From Anaerolineae bacterium (GTDB lineage: Bacteria > Chloroflexota > Anaerolineae > 4572-78 > J111): a stretch of 64,000 nt of DNA. Below, piece by piece: positions 43,124-50,593 of this stretch. Each line of letters starts with the position of its first letter. The first letter of the stretch is position 1. Location of the stretch: contig JAKLJP010000015.1 in the NCBI GenBank assembly GCA_023151115.1, positions 104,197 through 168,196 on the forward strand, written 5' to 3'. The translations under genes were made by a program, and so were the position numbers. The notes beneath the pieces are model-generated. The model ran no database searches and was not told where the DNA came from. It saw nothing but the letters and a program-made list of their open reading frames with translations.

Positions 43124-44509
43124 ATGTCAACTTTACATGTTCAACTACGTTGGCTGGCTTTATTTGTAATGGTTTTGGGGTTATCTGGCTGCGCTTTTGG
43201 CCAGACGGCGGCGGTGGAGGCCGAACCTGCCAAAACGGCGGAGGTGGTTATCGGCGCGCCGGAGGAATCGGGTCGGGTCGATGAAGTAGCAGCGGGGGAA
43301 GTCATTGCCTCTGCCCCGCCGGCAGAAGCGCGAGTCGAACTCTACGCCTCGACGGCCACGCCAGCGCCGCTGCCGGAGGCAGATATGGCCGGTGCAGCCG
43401 CCAGTGAGAGCGGGGTGGTGATGCCCCAGCAGGCCAGCCCGCTGCGGGCCGGCGAAGTGGACGATAACGCGGCCTGGGACGATTATCTGCTCTATCGCCG
43501 TGAGTACCAGGGCTTGCCGGTGCATGATCGCGATGTGAGCGAGCGTTACATCATCGAGGTGAAAGACGGGCAGGGCTACCCGGTGCTGGGGGCGACCGTC
43601 CGTTTCCTGGCCAACGGGCAAACGGTTTACGAAGCCCGCACTTATGCCAACGGTCAGGTTTTGTTTCACCCGCTGGCGTTGAACGTGCCCCTGGAGCAGG
43701 TCGAGCGGTTTCGGGTGGAAGTGGAAAAGGATGGCGCGCAGGAAGATTTGAGCCTGACCCGCTTTAACAGCCAGGTTTCGACCTCTTTCAGCGAGCGCTG
43801 GACGGTCACGCTGGACAGCCAGGCGCAGAGCGATACCCTCAACCTGGACGTTTTATTTCTGATTGACGCCACCGGCAGCATGGCCGATGAAATCAACCAG
43901 ATTCAGAGCACCATTTTTGATGTCGCCGCCCAGATTGACGCCCTGCCCGGCCGGCCGCAGACCCGCTATGGCCTGGTGGCGTATCGAGACCGGGGCGATG
44001 CCTTTGTGAGCCAGGCTTACGAATTTACTCCAGATGTGCGCGAATTTTCCCTAAACCTGAGCACCGTTTATGCCGACGGCGGCGGCGATACGCCTGAATC
44101 GCTCAATGAGGGGCTGCACGACGCGCTGCGCAAGGTCGAATGGCGGGGCGGCGAAACGGTTCAACTCATCTTCCTGATTGCCGATGCGCCGCCGCATCTG
44201 GATTACCCCCAGGATTATGATTACGCCGTCGAGATGGAAAACGCTGCCCGGCGCGGGATCAAAATCTTCCCGATTGCCAGCAGCGGCCTGGACGACCAGG
44301 GTGAGTACATCTTCCGCCAACTGGCGCAGTACACCCAGGGCCGTTTTATCTTCCTGACCTACGCCGGCCCCACCAACAGCGGCGCGCCCGGTGACGTGAC
44401 CACCCATCACGTAGATGATTACTCAGTGGCAAATTTGGATGATTTGCTGGTGCGGTTGGTTGAAGAGGAATTGGCCTATCAAAATCCGCGTCTGGCTCAG
44501 GCGCAGTAA
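43124..44509 (+). CDS. VWA-domain lipoprotein
   Basis: 461 aa. The signal peptide ends in VLGLSGC (lipid Cys about residue 23), followed by a low-complexity Ala/Glu linker to about residue 110. A carboxypeptidase-regulatory/Ig-like region (VKDGQGYPVLGATVRFLANG, about residues 148-167) precedes a von Willebrand factor A domain from about residue 240. Its metal site reads FLIDATGSMADE, with DxTxS in place of the usual DxSxS. GLVAYRDRGD and LIADAPPHLD follow. It is probably an exported surface protein binding a ligand through a metal site. AAAGGAG lies before ATG 43124. No operon partner. Confidence 0.88.
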   Translation: MSTLHVQLRWLALFVMVLGLSGCAFGQTAAVEAEPAKTAEVVIGAPEESGRVDEVAAGEVIASAPPAEARVELYASTATPAPLPEADMAGAAASESGVVMPQQASPLRAGEVDDNAAWDDYLLYRREYQGLPVHDRDVSERYIIEVKDGQGYPVLGATVRFLANGQTVYEARTYANGQVLFHPLALNVPLEQVERFRVEVEKDGAQEDLSLTRFNSQVSTSFSERWTVTLDSQAQSDTLNLDVLFLIDATGSMADEINQIQSTIFDVAAQIDALPGRPQTRYGLVAYRDRGDAFVSQAYEFTPDVREFSLNLSTVYADGGGDTPESLNEGLHDALRKVEWRGGETVQLIFLIADAPPHLDYPQDYDYAVEMENAARRGIKIFPIASSGLDDQGEYIFRQLAQYTQGRFIFLTYAGPTNSGAPGDVTTHHVDDYSVANLDDLLVRLVEEELAYQNPRLAQAQ

Positions 44510-44849
44510 AGGTGGAAGGTTGGAAGGTTGGATAAATTCAGCCTGCCAACCTTTCATTTCAGATAACTACTTTGACATGTCATTTCGACCCGCAAAGCGG
44601 GGAGAAATCTTCCCACCTCACTTTTCAATAGGTGGTCGGTAAAAAAGGACTCGTCGTAGATTTTATCAAGCCTTAGTAGATCCGATTTTCGAGGAGTGAG
44701 GCACGCCCACGTGCCGAACACCGCCGCACGTGGGCGTGCTGGCTCCTCAAATTTGGACCCACTGAGCCTCTATACTTTTTATCACGGTGTCTTGGGGATT
44801 TCTCGGCCCCTGGCCTCGAAATGACATGATGAGAGGTAAGTGGTGTCTT
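44510..44849. repeat. Repeat-filled gap: word hairpin, CATGTCATTTCGA copy 4, and a nested second palindrome
   Basis: Just after the VWA gene a GGAAGGTTGGAAGGTTGG/CCAACCTTTC hairpin occurs (44511-44555). Then CATGTCATTTCGA (44576-44588) and its complement (44816-44828) bound about 250 bp, much longer than the 95-100 bp of copies 1 and 2. The extra length includes another palindrome, GAGGAGTGAGGCACGCCCAC...TGGCTCCTC (44691-44748), which suggests one element landed inside the other. Confidence 0.7.
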
Positions 44850-45314
44850 TTAGTAACTGACCGCCGCCACAACCCCGAATGTATCAGAGGTAGACCGCGC
44901 TTTTGGCAGCGGACGGACAGGAGATTGGGCTGGTGGTCTGACGGTTAATTGGATAGGCGGCGTCAGGCGAAACGCCAGCCGCTCGACCATGACCCGCATG
45001 GCCTGGACTCGGAAATCCGGGGGATAGGCGGTCAGAACATCAGCTATCTTCTCGTCAATGGGCACCAGATAGCAGTTGGCTTTGGCAAAGACAACATAAT
45101 CAAGGCCGTAGATTTTGCCCAAAGACACTTTATCTAAAATCTCACCCGGCTGAAGGGTCTCAACGAGTTGGCCGTGTTGGTAAATCGCGGCCTCGCCCTC
45201 GACCAAAATGTAGAAAATTTCGCCGGGTTGGTTAGCTTTAAAGATGGGATGACCCATCAGGAACAGCTCATACTCTTTCATTTTTTGCGGTTGATTGTCA
45301 GAGGATGTCAGCAT
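44850..45314 (-). CDS. Cyclic-nucleotide-binding-like domain protein, degenerate pocket
   Basis: About 154 aa from ATG 45314 with GGGAG upstream; the longer open frame overlaps the GrpB-like gene and is not preferred. The cNMP-binding jelly roll is visible (PIFKANQPGEIFYILVEGEAAIYQHGQLVETLQPGEIL). Where a functional phosphate-binding cassette would have GE-AL-x-R-A, it reads EILDKVSLGKIYGLDYVVFAKA, so the cyclic-nucleotide Arg is missing. No DNA-binding domain follows; the C-terminus is basic and Pro-rich. Close in kind to the intact copy at 45936-46295, two genes upstream in the same direction. Confidence 0.8.
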   Translation of the reverse strand: MLTSSDNQPQKMKEYELFLMGHPIFKANQPGEIFYILVEGEAAIYQHGQLVETLQPGEILDKVSLGKIYGLDYVVFAKANCYLVPIDEKIADVLTAYPPDFRVQAMRVMVERLAFRLTPPIQLTVRPPAQSPVRPLPKARSTSDTFGVVAAVSY

Positions 45315-45363
45315 AGGGATACTCCCTTTTGTTTCACGGCTTTTGAGCGGAAATTCTGCCCGT

Positions 45364-45837
45364 TCAATAGGAGAGACCCTGCGACTGGCGGGCACGCTCT
45401 GGCTTGCCTCCCATCGGAACAGCTAACCACTCCATCAGAGTATCCCAGCTCGGCGTGTTTTGCTGGTAGCCCGGCTGGAAATGACCAAATTGGTAGACGT
45501 GAATGTGATATGTCGCCGCCGGGTCGGAGTCCTTGCTGAAAAATCGCCGCCCGGTCACGCCCTGTTCACCCCAGGGGATGTAACCCAATTCGACCATACG
45601 CCAGCTTAAAGGATCAATGACCCGATCATCGCCCACTTCAGTCAGCAACTCAAAATTAAGCATCTTCTCAATATCGGCCACTTCAACCCAGATTTCGACA
45701 ACGGGTTTTGCCAGCAGCTCGGATCGGCTGATACTGCCCAGGTGATGCAGAGCCACCAAATCCCGCCCAAGCGCCGGGATGAGTTTCTCCGCTTCGGTTC
45801 GAAATAGATGTTGGGGGATGATTTCAATCTTTTGCAT
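45364..45837 (-). CDS. GrpB/UPF0157-like nucleotidyltransferase-fold protein, diverged
   Basis: A 157-aa protein. LHHLGSISRSELLAKPVVEIWVEV (about residues 30-53) corresponds to the GrpB block HVGSTSVPGLAAKPIIDI, and LGYIPWGEQGVTGRRFFSK and TYHIHVYQFGH match later GrpB blocks. The Pro-Gly and one of the acidic positions of the usual motif are changed, and the C-terminal FRDYLR helix is replaced by unrelated sequence. It may be a diverged or inactive member. It lies between two cyclic-nucleotide-binding genes in the same direction. AGAGG precedes ATG 45837. Confidence 0.6.
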   Translation of the reverse strand: MQKIEIIPQHLFRTEAEKLIPALGRDLVALHHLGSISRSELLAKPVVEIWVEVADIEKMLNFELLTEVGDDRVIDPLSWRMVELGYIPWGEQGVTGRRFFSKDSDPAATYHIHVYQFGHFQPGYQQNTPSWDTLMEWLAVPMGGKPERARQSQGLSY

Positions 45838-45854
45838 GATCTTTTCCTCTTTGA

Positions 45855-45933
45855 AAAAAGTGATCGGTGGTCAGTAATCAGTTATCAGTAATCGGTGAAA
45901 CTGGTCACTGAATACTGACTACTGATAACTGTC
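45855..45933. repeat. GTCAGTAATCAG-word palindrome
   Basis: GTGATCGGTGGTCAGTAATC/TCAGTAATCGGTG words face GGTCACTGAATACTGACTAC/TGATAACTG. It is the same word family as 3212-3318 and 16180-16396. Confidence 0.6.
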
Positions 45934-45935
45934 TG

Positions 45936-46295
45936 TTAGTTGAGATGCATATTCATATGGCGCAGCCGGTCGGCCATGACCCGCATGACCTGGAGTGAAA
46001 AGAAAGGGATTTGGTGGACAAAGATATTAAAGCGTTCTTCATCTAGGGGCACGAGTTGGCAGGCTGTTTTGGCAATAGCCGTAGCGCTGCGGGCGCTGTG
46101 GTCAATCAGGGCCATTTCGCCGACCACGCCGCCCGGCCCCACCGTTTCGATGTGCTGGCCGTGAATAAAAATATCCACTTCGCCTTCTTTGACCACATAC
46201 ATCAAATCACCCGGCTGCCCCTCTTGAAAAATGACGTGGCCTGCCGGAAATTCCTCGAAATTTTGATAATTTTTAAAGATATTCACTGTTGCCAT
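45936..46295 (-). CDS. Stand-alone cyclic-nucleotide-binding domain protein
   Basis: A 119-aa Crp/cNMP-type domain without a DNA-binding helix-turn-helix. FPAGHVIFQEGQPGDLMYVVKEGEVDI leads to an intact phosphate-binding cassette, VGEMALIDHSARSATAIA, with the Glu and Arg expected to bind a cyclic nucleotide. It likely acts as a single-domain sensor or through a partner. GGGAG lies upstream of ATG 46295. It is first in a three-gene run with the GrpB-like gene and the degenerate cNMP-domain gene. Confidence 0.86.
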   Translation of the reverse strand: MATVNIFKNYQNFEEFPAGHVIFQEGQPGDLMYVVKEGEVDIFIHGQHIETVGPGGVVGEMALIDHSARSATAIAKTACQLVPLDEERFNIFVHQIPFFSLQVMRVMADRLRHMNMHLN

Positions 46296-46430
46296 TGAGC
46301 TGCTCCCATTTTGCTCCTGCTACTCTAGCCCTGGGATCGCTATTCTATAGACGTTATCCCGGCGCAGACAGTTACAATTTACCCGGCCTTTGTCTTTGAA
46401 TCGTTACGGAAAACGTTACGAATAAAGTGA

Positions 46431-46484
46431 GGTAGGGCAAACTGTCAGTTTGCCCCTGTGGACAAGCTAACAGCTTGTCCTACC
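46431..46484. repeat. Double-hairpin palindrome GGTAGG...CCTACC
   Basis: An outer GGTAGG/CCTACC stem encloses GGCAAACTG-T-CAGTTTGCC and GACAAGCT-AAC-AGCTTGTC hairpins. The second hairpin and the flanking CTAC (46461-46483) match 21 of 23 bases of a sequence inside ileS (60925-60947). Confidence 0.75.
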
Positions 46485-46566
46485 AGGGGTTTTACTCTGG
46501 CGAGGGTTGAGTTATAATAGGTGCGTTGCTGCTATCCAATCAATTTACTTTTTAAGCAGGTAGAAA

Positions 46567-48426
46567 ATGACCTATTCTTTTCTTCAAAAACTGGATGCCC
46601 GGCCCCTGCTGTGCGATGGGGCGATGGGCACCATGATTTACAGCAAAGGTATCCCCTTTGAACAATGTTTTGACGCCCTCAATCTGACCAACCCGGCCCT
46701 CATTGCCGACATCCATCGCGGTTACATTGACGCCGGGGCCAATGTCATCGAAACCAACACCTTTGGGGCCAACCGGCTCAAACTGAGCGAATACGGCCTG
46801 GCCGAGCAAATGGCCGATATCAACCGGGCCGGGGTTCACCTGGCCCGGCGGGTGGTGGACGCTTCGTTCAAAGAGGTTTTTATCGCCGGTTCGGTGGGAC
46901 CGTTGGGACCGCGCCTGGCTCCGCTGGGCCGCCTGAGCGCCGCCGAAGCCCGCGCCGCCTTTGAGTCCCAAATTGCCGCCCTGGTCGAAGCCGGAGTCGA
47001 CCTGATTGTGTTTGATACCTTCACCGACCTGTTTGAGCTGGTCGAAGCAGTCCAGGCGGCCCGCACTGTCTCGGCGGACATCCCGCTGGTGGCTCAACTC
47101 ACCTTCACCGACGATGGTCGCACCCCGCTGGGCCACACCCCGCAGAAGGTCGCCGCGACCCTGGCCGGTCTGCCGCTCGACGTGATCGGGGTGAACTGTT
47201 CGGTTGGGCCGGCGGGGGTGCTGCGGGTGCTGCAAGGGTTGGCCAGAGCTTTGCCGGCGGGCATGCGCCTGTCGGCCCAGCCCAACGCCGGCTGGCCGGA
47301 ACGAGTCGGCGGGCGGATTATGTACTCGTCGCCGCCGGAATATTTTGGCGATTACGCCCTGGCCTTTGTCGAGGCCGGGGCCAGGTTGGTCGGCGGCTGC
47401 TGCGGCACTACGCCGGAACACATTACCCACATGCGCGCCGCCCTGGATGACCCGGCCCGCCTGGCGCCCTCCTTGCTTCGCCTGCCCGGCGATGAGCCTC
47501 AAGCCGTTCATCCGGCCGATACCCTGCCCCCCACCCGGCTGGCCCGCCGCCTGGCCGAAGGCCAATTTGTGGTCAGCGTGGAGATGAGTCCGCCCAAGGG
47601 CTTCTCGGCGGAACGGGTTCTGGCCGGAGCCGCTACCCTGCAAGCCGCCGGGGCCACCGTCATCAATGTGGCCGACAGCCCCCGCTCACGCATGCGGATG
47701 AGTCCCTGGGCCGTCTGTCACCTGATCCAAACTCAACTTGACATGGAGACCGTGCTGCACTTTCCCACCCGCGGGCGCAACATTTTGCGGGTGCAGGGCG
47801 ACCTGCTGGCGGCCCATGCCCTCGATGTGCGTAACATTTTTGTGGTCATGGGCGATCCGACCACCCTGGGCGAATATCCGCAGGCCCTCGACAGCTATGA
47901 TGTGGTCCCGACCGGCCTGATCAAGCTGCTCAAGCAGGGCTTCAACCAGGGCCTGGATTACGGCGGCGAAGCCATCGCCCAGCCGACCCATTTTGTGATT
48001 GGCTGCGCCGTCAATCTCAACCCCCCCGACCCCGCTCGTGAGATTAAAGTGCTGCGTCAAAAAATCGAAAATGGGGCCGATTTTGCCCTGACCCAGCCCA
48101 TCTACGATGCCGCCAACCTGGAGACATTTCTGGCCCGCTACGAGGCCGAACACGGCCCGCTGACCTTGCCCCTGCTGGCCGGGGTGCTGCCGCTCTACAA
48201 TGCCCGTCACGCCGACTTTTTGCACAACGAAGTCCCCGGCATCAACATCCCCGCCGGCATCCGCCAGCGCATGCGCGATGCCGGCGAAAAAGGCGCGCAG
48301 ACCGGCCTGGCCATGGCCCGCGACCTGATCCGCCAACTGCGCCCGCAGGTGCAAGGGATTTACCTCATGCCCCCCTTTGATCGCTACGACCTGGCCGCCG
48401 AGGTCATCGAGGGGATTGAAGGGTGA
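46567..48426 (+). CDS. Bifunctional homocysteine S-methyltransferase/methylenetetrahydrofolate reductase
   Basis: A 619-aa fusion. Residues 1-300 are a homocysteine methyltransferase barrel (RPLLCDGAMGTMIY, ETNTFGANRLKL, and the zinc Cys in GVNCS and GGCCGTTPEH). Residues 325-619 are a MTHFR barrel (FVVSVEMSPPKGFSAERVLAGAATLQ, ITQP-like LTQPIYDAANLETF). The layout is that of YitJ-type proteins: the reductase makes 5-methyl-THF and the barrel transfers a methyl group to homocysteine. The cobalamin-binding domains of full MetH are absent. The methyl donor of the transferase half is not established by sequence. Confidence 0.92.
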   Translation: MTYSFLQKLDARPLLCDGAMGTMIYSKGIPFEQCFDALNLTNPALIADIHRGYIDAGANVIETNTFGANRLKLSEYGLAEQMADINRAGVHLARRVVDASFKEVFIAGSVGPLGPRLAPLGRLSAAEARAAFESQIAALVEAGVDLIVFDTFTDLFELVEAVQAARTVSADIPLVAQLTFTDDGRTPLGHTPQKVAATLAGLPLDVIGVNCSVGPAGVLRVLQGLARALPAGMRLSAQPNAGWPERVGGRIMYSSPPEYFGDYALAFVEAGARLVGGCCGTTPEHITHMRAALDDPARLAPSLLRLPGDEPQAVHPADTLPPTRLARRLAEGQFVVSVEMSPPKGFSAERVLAGAATLQAAGATVINVADSPRSRMRMSPWAVCHLIQTQLDMETVLHFPTRGRNILRVQGDLLAAHALDVRNIFVVMGDPTTLGEYPQALDSYDVVPTGLIKLLKQGFNQGLDYGGEAIAQPTHFVIGCAVNLNPPDPAREIKVLRQKIENGADFALTQPIYDAANLETFLARYEAEHGPLTLPLLAGVLPLYNARHADFLHNEVPGINIPAGIRQRMRDAGEKGAQTGLAMARDLIRQLRPQVQGIYLMPPFDRYDLAAEVIEGIEG

Positions 48427-48490
48427 GGATGGAAGAAGATAGAAGATGGAAGATGGAAGATGGAAGATAGCATCTTCTCGACTTGTCAAG

Positions 48491-48845
48491 TTCCGTGAGT
48501 AGAGACAACGACATACGCCCGGCGATGCGGCGAACCCCGGTGAGAGAAAAGCTATAACCGGCCGGAGGGGCCAGACCCGGCGAGCAGCGAGGGAAGCAAC
48601 CCGGTGCGGCCAGCCGCCCTCCTGATGGATGTTACTGCGGCGTCAGAGCGCCCACATCTACTACGGCGTTAAACTGGCGGAACCGGGCGGTCGGTCTCCG
48701 GCTATCAACAGCGGCGTCAGAGCGTCCAGGGGATTGACGAGCTCAATGACCAGGGGAAGCTGCTGACGGGAGAGGCCAGACCGGGCGGGCTATGGCAGGC
48801 GAACCGGGTCAGGCGGGTGGACTGCGAGCGTGATGATGGGGGTTA
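48491..48845. ncRNA. Candidate bridge-RNA region of the IS110-family element
   Basis: About 350 bp of GC-rich, non-coding sequence between the end of the MTHFR gene's word repeat and the transposase stop. It contains a direct repeat GCGGCGTCAGAGCG at 48637-48650 and 48711-48724 and many short complementary segments. IS110-family elements are known to encode a bridge RNA in a non-coding end; in IS1111-type members it lies downstream of the transposase. Strand and boundaries are not determined. Confidence 0.4.
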
Positions 48846-48870
48846 AAGGACATGCTTCACCTCGGCTGGC

Positions 48871-50175
48871 TTAGCGGGAGCGGTTGGGGTCGAAGGGGAG
48901 TTGGTGATACAGCAGGTAGAAGCAGAGGCGGTTGGCTTTGTTGGCGGCGTGGAGAGTAGCCCCGACCTGGCCGAGGCCGCGTTTGAGGGCGGCCTGTTTG
49001 GTCCGGGCGATGGCGGGGAGGTGTTGGCTGGTGTGAAAGCCGATCTGGTACAGGGTGTTGCGTAAACCGGGTGCGCCTTTTTTGGAGATGTGACCGACGC
49101 GGCGGAAATCGCCGGACTGCTCGATGACGGGATCAAACCCGGCAAAGGCCCAGACCTGGGCGGCGGCGGCAAAGCGTTGGGGTTGGCCGAGATAAGCCAG
49201 GTAACGGGCGGCCAGGAAAGTGCTGACGCCGGGGATGGTGGTCAGGACCTCGGCGGGCGAGCCGGGGACGAGGGTCTGGGTCTGCTCAGCCAGAGTGTGG
49301 AGCTGCTGTTCGAAGGCCAGGTAGCGTTGAAAATCGGCCTGAATCTGCCGAGCCAGAGGTTGAGCGATGTCGGGCGGGGGTAACAGGGCCTTACTGACGA
49401 CCTGAAAGGCCAACTGGGCGGTGGCCGGGCCGCAGCGGCCGAGGTGCTGGCGGTAGAAAGCCTGGATGCCGGTTTGACCGAGGGCCAGAAAATCGTGCGG
49501 ATTGGGACAATGGGCCAGGATAGCCCGGACCCGCTCCCGTTCGAGCGGGCGGGAGCGGATTAAAGGCACGGGCGGTTCGAGGCTGGGGTGCATCTGGCGG
49601 AAACGTTTGAGGTTGACCACCGCGCCGGGCCAGAGCCGGTCGAGTTGGGCCAATAGGCGCAGACCGAGCCGGTGCTGGTCCTGATCCAGGTGGCGGTAAC
49701 TCTGGCTCCAGAGTTGGAACTGGAGGTCAGCGGCCGTGGGCACAAAAGCGGGCTGGCCCTGCCCATCGCGCAGACACAGGGCCATGGCCAAAAGGTCAAT
49801 TTTATCGGACTTGCGCTTCCGGCCATTATTGCTCTGCTCGCGGCGGCGTTTGCTGACCAGAGGATTGATCAGCCGGTAGTCCAGGGGTGGCTGAACCCGA
49901 CCCTCCCGGTGAGCGGCGTAGCGGTCGGCCAGCGCCCGCGCCCAGCCCTGGTGATAGATGCCGGTCGGCTCGTGGCCGAGGACCACCTCGTTGTACCGAC
50001 TGCTGTCCAACAGCCGGTCAATTTCGGCGGTGACCCGCTCAAATCCGCTGCGGTCGCTGTGCACTTCCAGCGGTTGGATAACCGGCTTGAGGTCAAAGCC
50101 GGCATAAGCCGCCAGCCAATTGACGTTCTTGCCAATATCCAACGTTACAAAAAGTGTGGTATAATGAGTTGGCAT
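48871..50175 (-). CDS. IS110-family DEDD transposase (RNA-guided recombinase family)
   Basis: 434 aa from ATG 50175. The N-terminal RuvC-like domain shows the acidic residues in FVTLDIGKNVNW, VLGHEPTGIYHQGW and RKSDKIDLLAMAL (DEDD). The C-terminal Tnp20 domain shows LTTIPGVSTFLAARYLAYLG, WAFAGFDPVIEQSGDFRR and GHISKKGAPGLRN, with the expected catalytic Ser. It looks full length and intact. The open frame runs 17 codons further upstream. I choose 50175 because a hairpin arm covers exactly this ATG and because the protein aligns from here (MPTHYTTLFVTLDIG). Confidence 0.92.
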   Translation of the reverse strand: MPTHYTTLFVTLDIGKNVNWLAAYAGFDLKPVIQPLEVHSDRSGFERVTAEIDRLLDSSRYNEVVLGHEPTGIYHQGWARALADRYAAHREGRVQPPLDYRLINPLVSKRRREQSNNGRKRKSDKIDLLAMALCLRDGQGQPAFVPTAADLQFQLWSQSYRHLDQDQHRLGLRLLAQLDRLWPGAVVNLKRFRQMHPSLEPPVPLIRSRPLERERVRAILAHCPNPHDFLALGQTGIQAFYRQHLGRCGPATAQLAFQVVSKALLPPPDIAQPLARQIQADFQRYLAFEQQLHTLAEQTQTLVPGSPAEVLTTIPGVSTFLAARYLAYLGQPQRFAAAAQVWAFAGFDPVIEQSGDFRRVGHISKKGAPGLRNTLYQIGFHTSQHLPAIARTKQAALKRGLGQVGATLHAANKANRLCFYLLYHQLPFDPNRSR

Positions 50176-50277
50176 GAGTAGTTTTCCTTTCTGTGTTTTG
50201 TAAGTAATGACGCTTAGACGCCGCATTTTACTGCAAAACGGACGCTTCGTCGCCGCTGCTAAGGGAACTACTCATGT
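50173..50277 (-). promoter_or_regulatory. Inverted repeat covering the transposase start codon
   Basis: CATGAGTAGTT (50173-50183, including the transposase ATG complement) is exactly complementary to AACTACTCATG (50267-50277). In the mRNA this long-range hairpin would hide the start codon, a plausible brake on transposase translation. Confidence 0.5.
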
Positions 50278-50290
50278 TTATATCAGAGGA

Positions 50291-50593
50291 TTGAAGATAG
50301 AAGATGGCAACTATCTACTATTATCCTCTTTTGACGCTCTGTTTGATTTGGATTACTATTTGAAGTGCTTCTACTCTAATCGGGTGAGGAGTGAACAGTA
50401 ATTGGTAATCTAACCATCCGACTTTAGATCACGAATGGCACAAATGGACGAATGACACCAATTTTGAGATAAAATTTCAGCAAAACATTCGCGATATTCG
50501 CTAATTCGTGTTATTCGTGATGGAGAAATTTAGCTTTTTGCCCCAAACTGATCGCTAATCAACGATCCCTGATTCCATTTTTAACGGAGAACT
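50291..50593. other. Gap between IS110 element and NuoEF-like gene
   Basis: No gene seen. It holds the right-hand GAAGATAGAAGATGG word remnant (50291-50307), an AT-rich stretch, and a CACGAATGGCACAAATGGACGAATGACACC / CGCTAATTCGTGTTATTCGTGAT palindrome (about 50432-50525). Confidence 0.5.

Larger units (their letters stand above)
48470..50290 (-). mobile_element. IS110-family insertion sequence (borders approximate)
   Basis: A DEDD transposase gene with about 350 bp of GC-rich non-coding DNA on its downstream side and about 100 bp upstream. GAAGATGGAAGATGG words occur on both flanks (about 48430-48470 and 50291-50307), as if the element had split a tandem-word palindrome. No terminal inverted repeats were identified, as expected for IS110. 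The exact ends need an empty-site comparison. Confidence 0.65.

Noticed and set aside
46552..47643. 363-codon minus-strand frame opposite the homocysteine methyltransferase/MTHFR gene
   Set aside because: Antisense shadow with low-complexity Gln/Gly/Arg composition.
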